A stretch of DNA of 64,000 nt from Garcia nutans (taxonomy: Eukaryota > Streptophyta > Magnoliopsida > Malpighiales > Euphorbiaceae). How positions within the stretch are numbered: position 1 is the stretch's first letter; every line of letters begins with the position of its first letter. The notes below the pieces were generated by a model. The model searched no databases and was not told where the DNA came from. It was given only the letters and a program-made list of their open reading frames with translations. Shown piece by piece: positions 33,663 through 46,664 of the stretch. The position numbers and the translations under genes were made by a program. The stretch spans positions 38,499,501 to 38,563,500 of the forward strand of contig CANTUV010000008.1 of assembly GCA_947685225.1 (NCBI GenBank), given 5' to 3'.

Positions 33663-35812
33663 TGTGAGCGGGGATTTTCGCCCCCACCCCTAGTGGAATG
33701 GTTCTTGCAACTTCGGCACTGTTTAGGCTCAGGGCCTTAGAGAACACGGACCTAGGTCCAAAGAAAATGGAGTCGCCACCCGGATGGGCTGGGAAAAAGA
33801 AAAGGGTGGATGACTCGATTCCTAAGGAATCCCCAACCCCCTAATGTGTTCGAAAAGTTGGGTACGTGTGGGGAAGGTGAGAAATGGCCCAGCACCCCCA
33901 CAACACCCGGTTCATTGGAACCGGCCTCCTTTATAGGTCTTAATATTATAAAATTCTTAAATATAACAATATCAACCATATTACATGCAACAGTTGAAAT
34001 AAAGCATCGTTATATTAAAATCAAAGCAATGTCCAAGCAAAGCAAATAAATGGACACCCATCCGAAGATGGAAACATGCCCTTACATCATCCATGTCTAA
34101 ACTAATAGGACACCCACCAAAAGGTAGAAACATGTCCTTTACATTGGTCCAAAATATAAAAGCAATTTAAATTACATGATATTTAATTAATGAGGTACCT
34201 ACAAAGTGGAAACATACTTCTTATAACATTTGAAAATCAAAATAAATTGATAAAAGTAAATAACCATTTATCATAAATAAATCATTCATCAAAGATATTG
34301 AACATTAATCAAAAATAATAAACATCCATCCATGATAAATTAAATAAATCAAGTATTGAAAATAAATCAAAGCATATAATAAACTACATAATCAAATCTA
34401 AAAATAAAGCAAAGAAAGATGCAAATTGAGGTTTACTGTTTCTATTAAAAGTTCTTTAATTAATATTTTGGGTTTTGGGATTTTAGTATTATATTTGTTA
34501 TTTGTTTAGCCTACTGTAAAGGTTTTGGAAAATTGGAATGGATTAGTGTTTCATGAATCAAATTAGGGTTTATGGGTAACATTATGAAATTAGGGTTTTG
34601 GAATATTAAAACATTAGGTTTATAACCCTTGGTTACTGGATTGTTGTTTTGGATTTACTGTATTGAGTTTGAATGTTTAGGTTTTAAGGTTTTAAGGATT
34701 AGGGTTTAGGAAAACTAGGGTTTATGGTTTTGATTTTGAGGGAATTAGGATTTGAGAAAATAATTTAGAGTTTTATAAAGTTTTTGGAAATAGGAAAAAC
34801 GATTTAAGAGTTTTGGAAACAAAAAAGTATTTTTTAGGGCTTTTGGAAAAAGGAAAGATTTAGGTTTTTTGAGGTTTAGAAGAAACATAAAAGTATTTCT
34901 AGGGTTCTTCAGGTTTAGAAGAAACAAAAAAGTATTTTTAGGGTTTTTAAGTTTTAAAAGAAACAGAAAAGTATTTTTAGAGTTTTTTGAAATAAAAGGA
35001 ATGAATTAGGGTTTTTTAAAGTATTTAGAAACAAAAGAAATCATTTATGTTATTGAAGCGAAGATCAAAGTTGCCATGTATTTATAGATCAAGGTTTTGT
35101 GTGTATAATCTTATGAATCAAACAAAAAACAAAGTTATTGTAAGAAAATAAAAAGAAATTAGAGATTCAAAACTTCGTACGTTGGTTCCACCAAAAATTG
35201 CTTCTTGGATGAATGGAGACAAAGGCAAGGTTGCTGCCTTTGATGAATTATTAACGGCTTGCTTATTGCTCCTCTCAAATATGAAGTCTCAAGTTCTAGC
35301 CTTAATTCAAAGTTTTTCTTTTTTTCCAAAAGTCTGATACCTTAAAATCCCCTCCCCTTTTTCTATGTCTTTTTAGTGCTATTTATAGGAAATTTTGGAA
35401 GCTTAATTCCAATTGTTTAAGGAAATTATCATTAATTAGGAAAAGGAAGCCAAAACCAAATAGAATTTGGTTTCAAAAAAAATTACTTTGGAAAAAAATT
35501 CGTTGGCAAAAACTGCTACGGGCTGCAAGCTTGCGATTGAGGATTGGCATGCTAGGTGCAGCCAAAGCCATTTCGCCTGCAGGAAAATCCTGCGGGCGAA
35601 ATGGCCCAAGGCCATTTCGACCACTCGTCGCCCATTTTTTCGCCGCCGATTTTTATTTTTATTTTTATTTATTTATTTATTATTATTATAATTTTTAAAA
35701 ATTATAAAAAATAAATACTAAAACAAATATGATTTAATTAAGATAACACGAAAAATATTCTGGACTATAAAAAAATAACGGATCGAATTGGGTCAAAAAT
35801 TAAGGGTCCACA
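33663..35812 (-). repeat. 3' LTR of TRG-d (2150 bp)
   Basis: Starts TGTGAGCGGGGATTTTCGCC and ends AAGGGTCCACA. TATA box at 35380-35387 (minus). GCCTGCAGGAAAATCCTGCGGGC near 35575-35597 is the degenerate form of the palindrome in TRG-b. Confidence 0.92.
35380..35387 (-). promoter_or_regulatory. TATA box of TRG-d LTR
   Basis: TATAAATA on the minus strand at the family-conserved position. Confidence 0.68.
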
Positions 35813-35904
35813 GTTTGCCCCCTGCTTGAACAATCTGAGACTTCAGTAAAAGAGAGTGAAAAGCAATAAGACTTAATTTTTTATGAGATGGTTACTTGAA
35901 TTTG

Positions 35905-36335
35905 TTTTGGGTAATTGGACCCGAGACTGAACTTGATTTGGGTACTTGGACCCGAGATTGGTACTTGGACTCGAGATTGATTTGATTTGGGTACTTGGAC
36001 CCGAGACTGAATTTGATTTGGGTACTTAGACCCGAAATTTAAATTTATTTGGGTACTTGGACCCGAGATTGGTTACTTGGACCCGAGATTAAATTTGATT
36101 TGGGTACTTGGACCCGAGACTGAATTTGATTTGGGTACTTGGACCCGGGATTGGGTACTTGGACCCGAGAATGAATTTGATTTAGGTACTTGGACGCGAG
36201 ACTGAATTTGATTTGGGTACTTGAACCCGAGATTGGGTACTTGGACCCGAGATTGAATTTGATTTGGGTACTTGGACCCGAGACTGAATTTGATTTGGGT
36301 ACTTTGACCCGAGAATGAATTGGATTTAACTGACC
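35905..36335. repeat. 31-bp tandem array, GGGTACTTGGACCC words
   Basis: About 12 to 14 units of GGGTACTTGGACCCGAGA plus TTGAATTTGATTT, some units shortened to 18 bp. The core is GGGT-ACTTGG-ACCC. The long open frame on the minus strand here (36073-36375) is only translated repeat. Confidence 0.92.
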
Positions 36336-38826
36336 TTTTACTAGTTGAGGATTTTTGCTTAACTTGTTGTTCCATTCTTTTGTTCTTTCTTTTGCAAAAT
36401 TTCAGTTATTTTTAGCAAGCCCTCATATCTTCTCCTTGCCCCTTGCATGGCGAAATATTTGCAAGTGAGTTTGAAAATGTTTGGTTAGAAACTCAAAAAA
36501 TTGGAAAGGAGAAACTTTGCCCCCTGTGTAGGCTCAAACCAAAGATTTTTTCCATGCAAGCTTTGATTGATGTTTTTATTGTCTAGTTCTTTGCACAAAC
36601 ACTTATTTCTTCTCTTTGCAAGATTACCGGAACTTTCTCAAGCAATGGGCTTTTCATTCCCCCCTGATTTGATATCTTCTTTTGATGTTTACTTCATAGG
36701 GTTTTTGTTGTTCACTTTGATAAAGAATAGACAATACAATACAAGAAAATGCAATGTGATATGCTGATGTATGCATGATATGTATGAATAATACTTACAG
36801 TGGTTTCATTGACTCTCAGACCGAGGTGATCAGCATAAATGCTCTCATAAATTTCTTTCAGATGCCCTTTCAGTTCTTGTGCTGGAATGACAGAAAGCCC
36901 CGCATTTATGGCTTTTATCTTTAAGACGTTGAAAATATGAATAATGGAGGTCCCAAACAGCAGAGATACATCCATTTCAATTTATGATTCAGTATGTCAA
37001 TTGGTAGCTTCTTCATAACCTTGGTAGCAATCATTTCCTTTGCCAAATATGTACTTCGAGTTTCAATGATTTGACACACTTCCCTTAACTCGAAGGCTTC
37101 GTAAATTTTTTTTTTCAATTTTGAATTTTGATTTTGAAATCAAATGTTGGCTTTTCCAAATTAATGTCATTGTACCTCAAGACTTGATTTTTCAAATTAA
37201 CATATCAATAACATGACAACCCTAGTTACCGTACTAAACTCGGGAATTATTTCTATTTAAGCAAGAATTGTTGCACTTCAGATAGGCACATACACATTAC
37301 TTAGCCAAAGGTCTCACTGAGTTTGAATATGGTCTATCTCATATGGATGCTTATTCAAACTATCTCCACTAATAGACTCTACCTACCAAGAGAGATCAAC
37401 AGGTCTTTGACAGGCTTGAAATGGGGTCTATAAGGGACACAGGTTTAAGTGAAGGCCATTTTGAGATTGGAGCTGGTGTGACACAATGGACAAACCCTCA
37501 CACTACAAATTTCTTGTTGGAACTTTAGATAGCTAGGAGCAATCTTTCTAGACTCCAAATTCCTTCTATCTTCTTGGTATTAATCTGGATCTTGATTAGG
37601 ACAGTTTTTGCCCTAGCAAAAAGTTGTTTACCCAAATTCGCTTCTTTTCTTCTTCTCCCTTTTCTTTCCTTTTATTTTTCTTACTCTTCTCTTTCTTTAA
37701 GCATTTTATCATTTTGTCCTACTTCCTTGTAGGATTGTCAAGTATAGGCCTTTCAAAAACTATATGATCTTTCCCCTTTTTCTCTGATTTTGGTTGAATC
37801 TTTGATTGGTTTGGACCAATTTAAGTCAAACTGCCCTTATAAACCAAATAGAAGCCTTTTGATGCTTTAGGTAAAAGAGAACTCAGTTGGCTTTCTAAAC
37901 TGCCTTTTTAGGTTTTATCTTTCTTCTTTTTTCTTTTTTCTTTTTTTTTTCTTTTTCTGTTGTCTTTTTTCTTTTGTCTTTTTTCTTCTTTTTCTCTTCT
38001 CTTTTTTGCTTTTTTTTTTGTTTGGTTCTAGCTCTAAAAGAGTTGTCTTGTTTGTACCAAATTGGGTTTCCAATAATGGATGAGTGGAGTGACATAAATC
38101 TTCTTTAATAGGGATAAATCATTTGTTACTCTTATATCATCTTGATATATTGGAGATATTAGGAGAACTTTGACTACCCTTATGGTCTTGAGAACATCAA
38201 CTATCCCTATAATCTTGATAGCATCAACTATCCTTACAGTTTTGGCTATGCATCCCTTTCGTTGATCTTCTTGCCTCTTCACCTTATTGATCATAAGACT
38301 TGTCAAAAGTATCACAATAGCTCAAGGTAGGTTATTGAGGTTATATGCCAATGAAAAGAAAGCTAAAATTTTATGAAGGCTCAAAGGGACAACTAGAGAT
38401 TGATATTTAATTGGGTGGATACTAGTTGCTGGCTAACCAAATAATGCCTAGATCATCTCTCCCTTAAATAAGCAAAGTTCAATTTTGCTTCGAATATTTT
38501 CAAAACATGTTCTAAGATTGACTAGGACCTAGAAAAAGGTAATTTTGTAGAAGCCCTCTCTAAGTAAGCATACACTCCTCAATGCTATAGAGTAATTCCC
38601 TCACCAAGTAAAGTCATTCAAGTCATGATGCCTAAATACATTAATTTATGAATATCAAGCAAGATTCCTCATTGGTTGAGCACCAAAATGAACAAAGACC
38701 AAAAAATTTTTTAATAAAAGTAATTTATTCAAATAACTTTAAATTTGAAAAACACGATAGTTCCTATTAAATATTAAAGAAAGTGAAATTGAAAAGCAAC
38801 ATTCAAGCTAAGTAAAGTTTGTTGAG
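36336..38826. other. Non-coding 3' region of TRG-d
   Basis: Collinear with TRG-a and TRG-b. Contains the purine-rich (sense) tract at about 37640-38030. A 36430-36540 block with 'ttgcccctt' and 'aactttgccccctg' is extra relative to TRG-a. No gene was recognised. Confidence 0.7.
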
Positions 38827-39172
38827 TTAAGCTTCTTTTGCTTTCACATCTTCAATATTTCCATCTTGAAAAGAGGATAAGACAAAATCTTCTTCCAATC
38901 CTTTTCCCACCATGAAGGTTGTCGGTGAAGGTACCCTCTTGAACCTTGGAAATGGATTACATTTGGTATTATTCTTATCCGGCTCAGGTAACTTGCCATT
39001 ATCAATTAAATTCTGGATCTCATGCCTCAACTTCATACAATTGTCAATTTCATGTCCAGGTCTTTGATGGAATTAGCAAAATGCATTAGTATCAAAGTTA
39101 GGTGGAAGAGGATTAGGCAAAGGACGAGGAGTCAAGGATTGTAACAATCCCTTCTTTTGTAGCTTGTTGAGA
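38827..39172 (-). pseudogene. gag: gag C-terminal fragment (TRG-d)
   Basis: Encodes the linker and zinc-knuckle end of gag: PLPNPLPPNFDTNAFC, then FHQRPGHEIDNCMKLRHEIQNLIDNGKL, ending DGNIEDVKAKEA. One TAA lies inside the knuckle (after NAFC). Importantly, linker and knuckle are in a single frame here, which shows that the frameshifts at this spot in TRG-a and TRG-b are decay. The capsid core is missing. Confidence 0.85.
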
Positions 39173-39173
39173 A

Positions 39174-39688
39174 CATGTTTTTTTTAGGCAGTAAGTCAAA
39201 TCCAAAAACCCTAACTATCCAAAACCCTAATTCCAAAACCCTAATTTTAAAAACCCTAGTTTCCAAAACCTTAAGTTTCGAAACCCTAAATTCAATTGAT
39301 AATTCTTTAAGACCCTAAATTTATATATTGCTTTATTTAATTTTAGATTTGATTATATAGTTTATTATATTTTTTTTATTTTTGATATATTTAATTTCAA
39401 TACTTGATTTATTTAATTTATCATGGATGGATATTTTCTTTATTATTATGATTATTATTTATTTGTTTTGGTATTAAAAGTGTAAGAGGTATGTTTCCAC
39501 TTTATGGGTACCTCATTAGCTAAATATCATGTATTTTAAATTGCTTTTATATTTTGAACCAATGTAAAGGACATGTTTCCATCTTCGGATGGGTGTCCAT
39601 TTATTTGCTTTGTATTCGACATTGCTTGGATTTTAATATAATGATGCTTTATTTTAATTATTGCATGTAATATGGATAATATCATAAT
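39174..39688 (+). repeat. TRG LTR fragment in opposite orientation
   Basis: From about 39205 to 39688 the sequence is the reverse complement of the middle of a TRG LTR (compare 33955-34440 and 13560-13990), including the ACACCCATCCGAAGATGG-like text. All other TRG LTRs here lie the other way. The left 30 bp are unassigned. The right side is cut by the A1 LTR. Confidence 0.82.
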
Positions 39689-41543
39689 TGTAATATCCCA
39701 AAATGTGCCCTAGAAGTTTTGATTTAATTGTTGTTTTATTTGAATTTAATGTATGTGTGCGATTGGAAAGAAAAAGGAAGTGAAGAGAGAGTGTATATGT
39801 TATATATATAGCAATATATACAACATATACAAGTCAAGTTAGTGGAGGCCAAAAGATGATTAGTTAATGATTTTAAATTAATTAAGTTAATTAGTGGAAA
39901 TGGAAATTTAAGTGAGTGGGAGAAGATATTTGGAATATTTTAATATAAATGCTTGGAGGAGAGGGTTTTGAGGAAAAGTGGTTGGGAGTTTGACTTTGTT
40001 TCTTCTTTCCTTCTTTCTTCTTCGTGGATCACTTGCTTTCATTTTCTTTCTTTCCTTTTCTCTTCTTTTGGTCGGCTATCAAAGAATCAAGAGAGCAAGA
40101 AGGAGATTTGATTTTCTAAACTCAAGATTTAAGGAAGTTTTCAAGTGATCAAGTTGGAAATTTAGGAGTTTCTTCATCCTTGGTAAGTTTCCTCTTGATT
40201 CCTTGATTTTCTTTTAAGATGTGTTTGGGTTTGTTGGTTGATTGTTGATGGTATGTGAATATGTTTGATTAAGATGTATTTGAGAGTGTTTGGTTTAATT
40301 GATTTTGATGTTGGTGTTGGATTGTAAAGAAGGAGTTAGGTTTGATGTTGAAAGAGTAAGAGTTGTGTATATGTGATGGTTGTAAAGTGGTGTTTGATGT
40401 ATGTTTTGAAGTGTTTTGGTGTTTTTACAAGTTTGTTATGGTTTTGGGTGTGTTTAGTTCAGTTTCTTTGAAGTGGAAATGGTGGAAGAAAGTGGTTTGT
40501 TGGTTGTGTTGTTGATGTTGCCGGAATCTGGATTTTTGGCCTGACACGCCCATGAGCACGGCCAAGTCTTTGGGCGTGTCGATGGCTTTGTGTTCTTAGA
40601 TGGGTGACACGAGCAGTGACACGCCCATGTCACTGAGCGTGTCACAACTTCTGTGTAGTAGTAGAATTGACACGTCCAGTGACACGCCCATGTCACTGAG
40701 CGTGTCATAGCTACTGTGTTGGTGAAGGATTGACACGGCCATGAACACGCCCGTGTTGTTGGACGTGTCAATGTTTCTCTGAAACAGAATGTAGTACACG
40801 TTCAGTGACACGACCGTGGTTCTGAGTGTGTCAAAGCTTCTGTGTTGTGAGTTTAGGGCACAGTCAGGGACACACCCGTGTTGTTGAGCGTGTCATGGGT
40901 AGAGTTTGCCTTAGTTGGTTCTTAGCTTTATTATCTCTTATGTATCTCTAAGTGAGTGTGTATGATTACCTTTGGTTTAGGTTGTGAAGAAGTTGAATTG
41001 CCCTAACTTTAGTGGTGAAGAATTGTTGGAGGAGTAAGGTTGTAGATTGGTGTGAGTTGTTCCTAAGGTAAGTACAAACTACATTGTTGCATACACTCAC
41101 ATGATTTGATACTTGACATATTTGATTATACACATGTTAAGCAATTGATTACATGCTTAAAACATTTGATGATATGATGAAATATGAAAGGTATGTTAAT
41201 GCAATTGGTTGTGTACACTTTAATGATGAATTGATTTAATGCGATTTGAGATATAATGAGATATATGAGTCAAGGTTGTTAGCTATGATGATGATGTTTA
41301 ATGTAATTGATTATGTATATTATCTTGATGAGATATAAAGCCATGGTTGTTGGCTATAATGATGCAAATGAGATGATTGGGGCATGGTTGCCTATTTGAT
41401 TATGAAATGAAATGAGAAATGTATAGAGATATAAATGAAAAGATAGTGTGTCTAATGTGTTATTCAACCTTCAGAGTTCTGGGTTTGGCGGCATGCCTAT
41501 AAAGTATTGGATAGATGAAAAGACCGGGTGGTAAGCCTATTCC
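39689..41543 (+). repeat. A1-type chromovirus LTR, 5' part
   Basis: Begins with the full terminus TGTAATATCCCAAAATGTG, the same as the CRV-2 LTRs. It contains a TATA-like stretch near 39797-39822 and the GACACGCC cluster 40540-40900. It is cut at 41543 by a TGTCACGACCC LTR, and no A1 continuation was found on the other side. Confidence 0.88.
40540..40900. repeat. GACACGCCCA inverted-repeat cluster (A1 LTR)
   Basis: Perfect stems: GACACGCCCA (40543-40552) with TGGGCGTGTC (40571-40580); GTGACACGC (40616-40624) with GCGTGTCAC (40637-40645). Further weaker units lie up to 40900. Clearer than its homologue at 7185-7555. Confidence 0.9.
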
Positions 41544-44170
41544 TGTCACGACCCAATTTGTACATATGTACAGTACATCCATGTACAGTACATCCGCGTA
41601 CAGTAACAGGAGCCGTCCCGAGTAATCACCAAAGAACACGAAGTGAAAGGAAGCTCTATAGGACAAAAAGGACCTAACTGGAAAGATTGAAAAAGTTTTG
41701 GGGAGGTGACTGTAATTTCAAAAAGTTTTGGGGAGGTAACTATAATTTTCAAAAGTTGTACTGAAGGTTCTTAATATTGCATATAACAGACTCCATAAAT
41801 GGAAAGTAGAGAAAAATTGGGTCGAAACGGAACACCACGATTTTTCCCGAAAATGCATAGTTTGAGAGATACAGTGGATTCTTGACCAAGGGTATTTTTG
41901 TCATTCTTGTGATAATAATTTATACACTGGAAAACAAGACACGTAAAGGTATCCGAAGTAAACGGAAGGACTCCGCAGTGATCGATGTTGAAGAACGAAC
42001 CTAAGTGGAGACCCGAATCACGCAAGGACCTAAAGGGAATTTTTACAAAAGTCAAGGGCATGAGCGTAATTTTTATAAATTAGTTCAAAATCAAGAATAA
42101 ATGTCGGAAATGGAAATGAGAGGTTGAAAGGAGGAGAACGGTACATTTTACGCATCGTAAAACTACTCGAGTACGAAGAAAAGGCAAAACCTTCCATTGA
42201 AGGGTATTTTGGTCTTTTCACTTCCACCAATTTTCTAGAAAAGGGACACATGGCATACTAATTTTCTAGAAAATGACACATGGCAAAATCTTGTTTAAAG
42301 ACACTTTTGGGTTGGATTAATCTTAACCTTCCATATGGCACCATCCTAGTTAAAGATACTTTTGTGGTGGTTACATCTTAACCCTCCAAAATGAAATTAA
42401 TTAAATAAATGGAAAATGGAAAAATATAAAAAGAGAGAGAAGGATGATTAAAGAACTAAGGACACATTTTTCTCTCCATTTTTGAGAGGCATGGCCGAAT
42501 TCTCTCCACCAAAAAAGGGAAGGAATTTTTCAAGTGTTCAAATGGATTTTTGGAAGGAAAAGCTTAATTTTAAGGTAAGGATTCAAATTCTAGCTTTAGT
42601 TTATTCATTTGATTGATAGTTTTCAAGTTATCAATGAAAGAAAAGTTGGGAAGAATATGGGAAAGTTAAGAAAGTGAAGAGAAATTAGATTAAATGATCC
42701 ATACATGTAGAAGTGATGAGTAAATGGTAATTAGTAGCTTTAGATAGTAAGAATCAAGGCTTGAACATATAGGTTTTATCATGTTCTTATTATGGAAGTT
42801 ATGAAAATTATAGGAAATCAAAGGGATAAAGAAGAAGAAGGGAAGAAAGAATAAGACAAGCAAGGAACAAAGCAAATAAACAAGGTTTGGTACTTAAATC
42901 ATTGCCTTTTCAATTAATTCACATATATTGCATTATGGGATTTTTGAAATGGTTTTGAAATAATGTTATTATGTGTGGTAAATATGTGGGAAAGTGCTTT
43001 TGAACCATTTGTAATCAATTGATTGTGAAAAGAATGAAAACAAAACAAACTAGCTAAATTTGCTCAACTATCGATAAAATTTGATGAACTTTTAATCACT
43101 CCTTTGGTTTGATTTTTGAAAGAGGGACCCTTAGTCTTTCAATGGTATCACAAAAGGAGTCTAAAAATCAATTTTGCAAGAAAAAAATGAATTTTCCTCA
43201 AAGTTTGAAAATTGGGCCGAATGGTCCCTTTTGGGCACCATTCTGCAGCTTTCATTTTAGGCAGTCTGTTGAAGGAGCAAACGAAAGAATTTTTCGACAA
43301 AATTTTACATGCATTTAGTTAACTTATGAAAGTGTTATCCTGCAAAAATTCATACAAAAATAAGGTTGTTTACTTGGTCAAAACGGTTGCCAAAGTTGAC
43401 TGATTTTCAGCAGTAAAAACAGATTTTACTATTTAGTTGTTACGCACCATTGCATTGCCGATTTTAAGCATCGCGCGACTATTCATTTGGTCATTTTTCT
43501 AAATGTGTTAAAACTTGAATATTATGATATAGATTGATGTTATATCATTTAAAATGACACGAAAGGGGTTTGGAATGATCAGAAAGGCATCATGAGAAGT
43601 TATCCTAGTAATATATGCCTTATGGAAAAATCATGACCTATTGAATATCATGACCAAAGTAATTTAATAAATTATTTATGCTCTACTTGGTATATTAGAA
43701 CCCTTGAGATAAGGGTATGATGCATCATACTATTACTGCAGTACTGCTTATGACATGATATGATATTCCGGCTGAAGGCCGATGATTACAATGACATGAT
43801 CAATGATGCAATGATAATGGCCATTGGCACATGTGCAAGAATTATGATGAAAGATAATGAAATATGATCATGACGAGATATGTTTATCATGACCCTTCCT
43901 TATCCGCTGACGTTCTGTTAAACCAGTAGAGCAACCAAAATGATAAAAGCAAGAAAAATGATTTAAATTCAAATTATTCAGTCAAGCCTTTTTACCTTCT
44001 GTGTTTTGTATTTATTCCTTTCAATTATTTAAAGTATATAAATGTATGTTCAAATCATTCTTTCATTTTATTTATTTATTGCAATGATTTAAGTACCCAC
44101 TAAGCAATTGCTTAGCGAGTTTAGTTTCCTTCTAAACTCGTAGGTTAAACGAGGAGACGAGATTGCAAAT
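41544..44170 (+). repeat. TGTCACGACCC-type LTR, plus-strand copy
   Basis: Starts TGTCACGACCCAATTTG. Related along its length, in reverse, to 60884-63866: shared 'ggggaggtgactgtaattt' lines near the start, a TATA box about 880 nt in, 'gcattgccgattt' (43453) and a 'cccactaagcaattgcttagcgag' end region. The right boundary is uncertain: similarity fades near 44150-44200, before any clear CA end, so it is probably truncated. Confidence 0.78.
42425..42433 (+). promoter_or_regulatory. TATA box of TGTCACGACCC LTR
   Basis: TATAAAAAG about 880 nt from the LTR start. The minus copy has TATATATA (62955-62967) about 900 nt from its start, so distance is conserved. Confidence 0.6.
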
Positions 44171-46494
44171 TGATTCTAAGGTTAGATTGAAGAGATGATG
44201 GAGTTTGGTTAAAGAATGGTGAAGAGAGAGAATTTAGGGTTATGGATTTTTGGGGTTTTGAAAACATAAACTTTAATTGTGCAAATTGATTCCAAATGAG
44301 TTGTTTTGATTCATAAACAAGTATTTTAAAGTCAAATATTGGATTTGGTGGTGTTGGGTTGGAGTTTGAGAATGGAAGTGGAGATTTAGAGTTTTGGAAA
44401 AGTGATTTTCCAAAGTGGTTGAATTGTGTGATTTTATTTGTTTAAGCATGTTGTTTAGTGTTAAAAGTGATGAATATAAGCTTGGAATGAGTAATGGATT
44501 GTGTTGGAATGGAAAACCTTCAATGGGGGAAAGGTTATGCCATTTTTGAGATTTTGTATATAAGAGTGTATTTTTATAATGTAAATGATTTAAATGTATT
44601 AAAATATGTTTTTAATAATATAAATAAACTTAAAATACTAATTTAATTGTAGTAGAATGGAATTCCAATGTTGAAGTAAGGAAAGGCTAAATTTTTGGAA
44701 ATTTGTAGGAGTGATGAGTAATTATGGTTTAATGTTGGAAATGCCATTAAATGTGATACTAAATGATTATTTGCTATCACATTTAGTTTAGGCATTGAGG
44801 GAAATTGATTTACTTCATCCAAGTGGTGAAGGGCAAGTTAGAAAGATTGGATTGAAGGTTGTTTTTAGCTTGCATTGGGTTGCTAGTGGAGGTATGTACA
44901 AACTTTGAATATAATGTTTATATTTGCATAACATTTTGACTTAACACATTTTGGTTGAAAAATGTGTTAAGCTACTTGGTTCATGAATAATATGCTATGA
45001 CATTTGTAATGTCATATATGTGTTAAATGCATTGTGAAAAGCCATTGATAATGGCTAATTTGTGTAACATGTGAAATATACATATTATGTGAAAATACCC
45101 AAAGTAATTGGGTAATGTGTTGTGAATGCAAAAATGAGATATGTGTAATAATGAAATGAATTGATATTGATAAAATGAGAAATATGAGAAAGATATGAAA
45201 AAATGAGAAATATGAGAAAAAAAAGTGAAAATAAGGCAATGTGGCTAGATTGAATATGTAAAAATGAGAAAGAGATTAATAATGAGAAATATGAATAAAT
45301 TGTGTGCCTTATATGCTATTCAATTTTCAGAGTTCTGGGTTTGGCGGCATGCCCATGATTGCCTACAGGCTATACGCTGGAATGGTGAAAAGACTGGGTC
45401 GTAAGCCAGGCCAGTTGATAAATATGATGTTTTTGGGGTGAAAAGACTGGGTCGTAAGCCTCAAAAACTATAGCAGTCTAGCCGGGTTGAGGACCAAGAT
45501 ACTGAGGCCTAAATGTCTAGCCGGGTTGAGGTCTAAGAGACTGGGGCTGTTACATTATCCATGGATATATATATTGCCTACAGGGGTAGACACATGGTGT
45601 CATTATGGACCAAAGCAGTAACTCTGAAATTTGAATAGTATATTAGATCCTTTTTGGGCCCATGCTTGTCTTTGTTTTACTGTGAATTATGAATTATGAT
45701 ACAATTAAGTAATATAATGTTATGAGTTGTGCTTATGAATTATTTAAAAAAATATAAGAAAGTGGATTGATGTGACATCTATATGCATTGTGCATTTGGT
45801 ATTGCATTGAGTTATATTGTTATTATCAAAGTTTGTACCACTAGGCTTCGGCTTAGCAAGATTGTTTCCATCACGCAGGTGACATGGTAGACCCAGTTGA
45901 GCCAGAGAGTTCTTCTAGACCAAGTCGGGTCTAGACTTGTAGTTGAGCTTGTAGAGTTGCTATCGAGATCAAAAACACTGCCAGCAACATGTATATATTT
46001 TTATGTTATTGTACATTTTGAGTTTTATGCATAATATATTATGTTTTGAATTTTACGTATTGTATATTATAAAGAATGTTTGGGTTAATGTTTTTGAAAT
46101 GGGAGAGTAAGTGTGTTTAAATTATATATATCTATATGTATAAATGTTTGAGAAAATTGGTGAAATTGAGAAGTGGTTGAGAGGGTGATTGGAAATTATT
46201 GGGAGTGTTTTCTTTTTGCAGGTTGAGTGATTGCTAAATTTTGGGATATCCAAAATACACACAAAACTCTGGCAAATTTTTCCCAGAGATTTATATATAT
46301 ATTATTTATTTTGGGTTCTTATAACAAGTAAATAATATTTATATTCTATTTAATTTTTATATATTTAAAATTTAAAATTTTAAATTGAAAAAAAAAATTA
46401 GTAAATCCGTCTGTGACATTTTTGTACCGTATATGTGTATTTTACATATGCTAGAAATATATTTTGTATGTATATATAGTATAAGGGTGTTACA
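44171..46494 (+). repeat. 5' LTR of CRV-1 (A2 type)
   Basis: Ends GTATAAGGGTGTTACA at 46494, seven bases before the primer-binding site. The 44880-46494 part matches 9037-10552 and 1-950. The true start is not certain, since no TGTAA terminus is seen near 44170 and the junction with the preceding LTR is blurred. It contains the perfect hairpin 44940-44971 (13-bp stem, loop GGTTGA) and TATGACATT/AATGTCATA near 44996-45016. Confidence 0.8.
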
Positions 46495-46501
46495 TTTGTT
46501 T

Positions 46502-46518
46502 TGGTATTAGAGCCTAGG
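46502..46518 (+). other. Primer-binding site of CRV-1
   Basis: TGGTATTAGAGCCTAGG. The plant initiator tRNA-Met site is TGGTATCAGAGC, so this copy has one C-to-T change. CRV-2 keeps the unmutated version. Confidence 0.85.
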
Positions 46519-46664
46519 TTTGATTTTCTCGACCTAGGTGGGATGATAGAGAGAGAAAATGGGGGATTTGAAAAATAGTCTTTAATTGTAATACATGCAT
46601 TGGCACTGGCAGTTTCTGATATCTGATATAGTATCTTCTGCTTTGTTTGCAGATATAGGTAGTT

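Larger units (their letters stand above)
33663..39173 (-). mobile_element. TRG-d: gag-only element, 5' half missing
   Basis: Has a complete 3' LTR (33663-35812), polypurine tract, 31-bp array, conserved non-coding region, purine tract and the C-terminal end of gag. It breaks at about 39173 inside gag, so the rest of gag, leader and 5' LTR are lost. An inverted TRG LTR piece follows. Confidence 0.87.

Noticed and set aside
36073..36375. 100-codon open frame on the minus strand
   Set aside because: It is a translation of the 31-bp tandem array and has no independent start or homologue.
42490..42600. Short ATG frame after the TATA box in the TGTCAC LTR, possible host first exon
   Set aside because: It lies in a repeated LTR and the minus-strand copy does not keep the frame.
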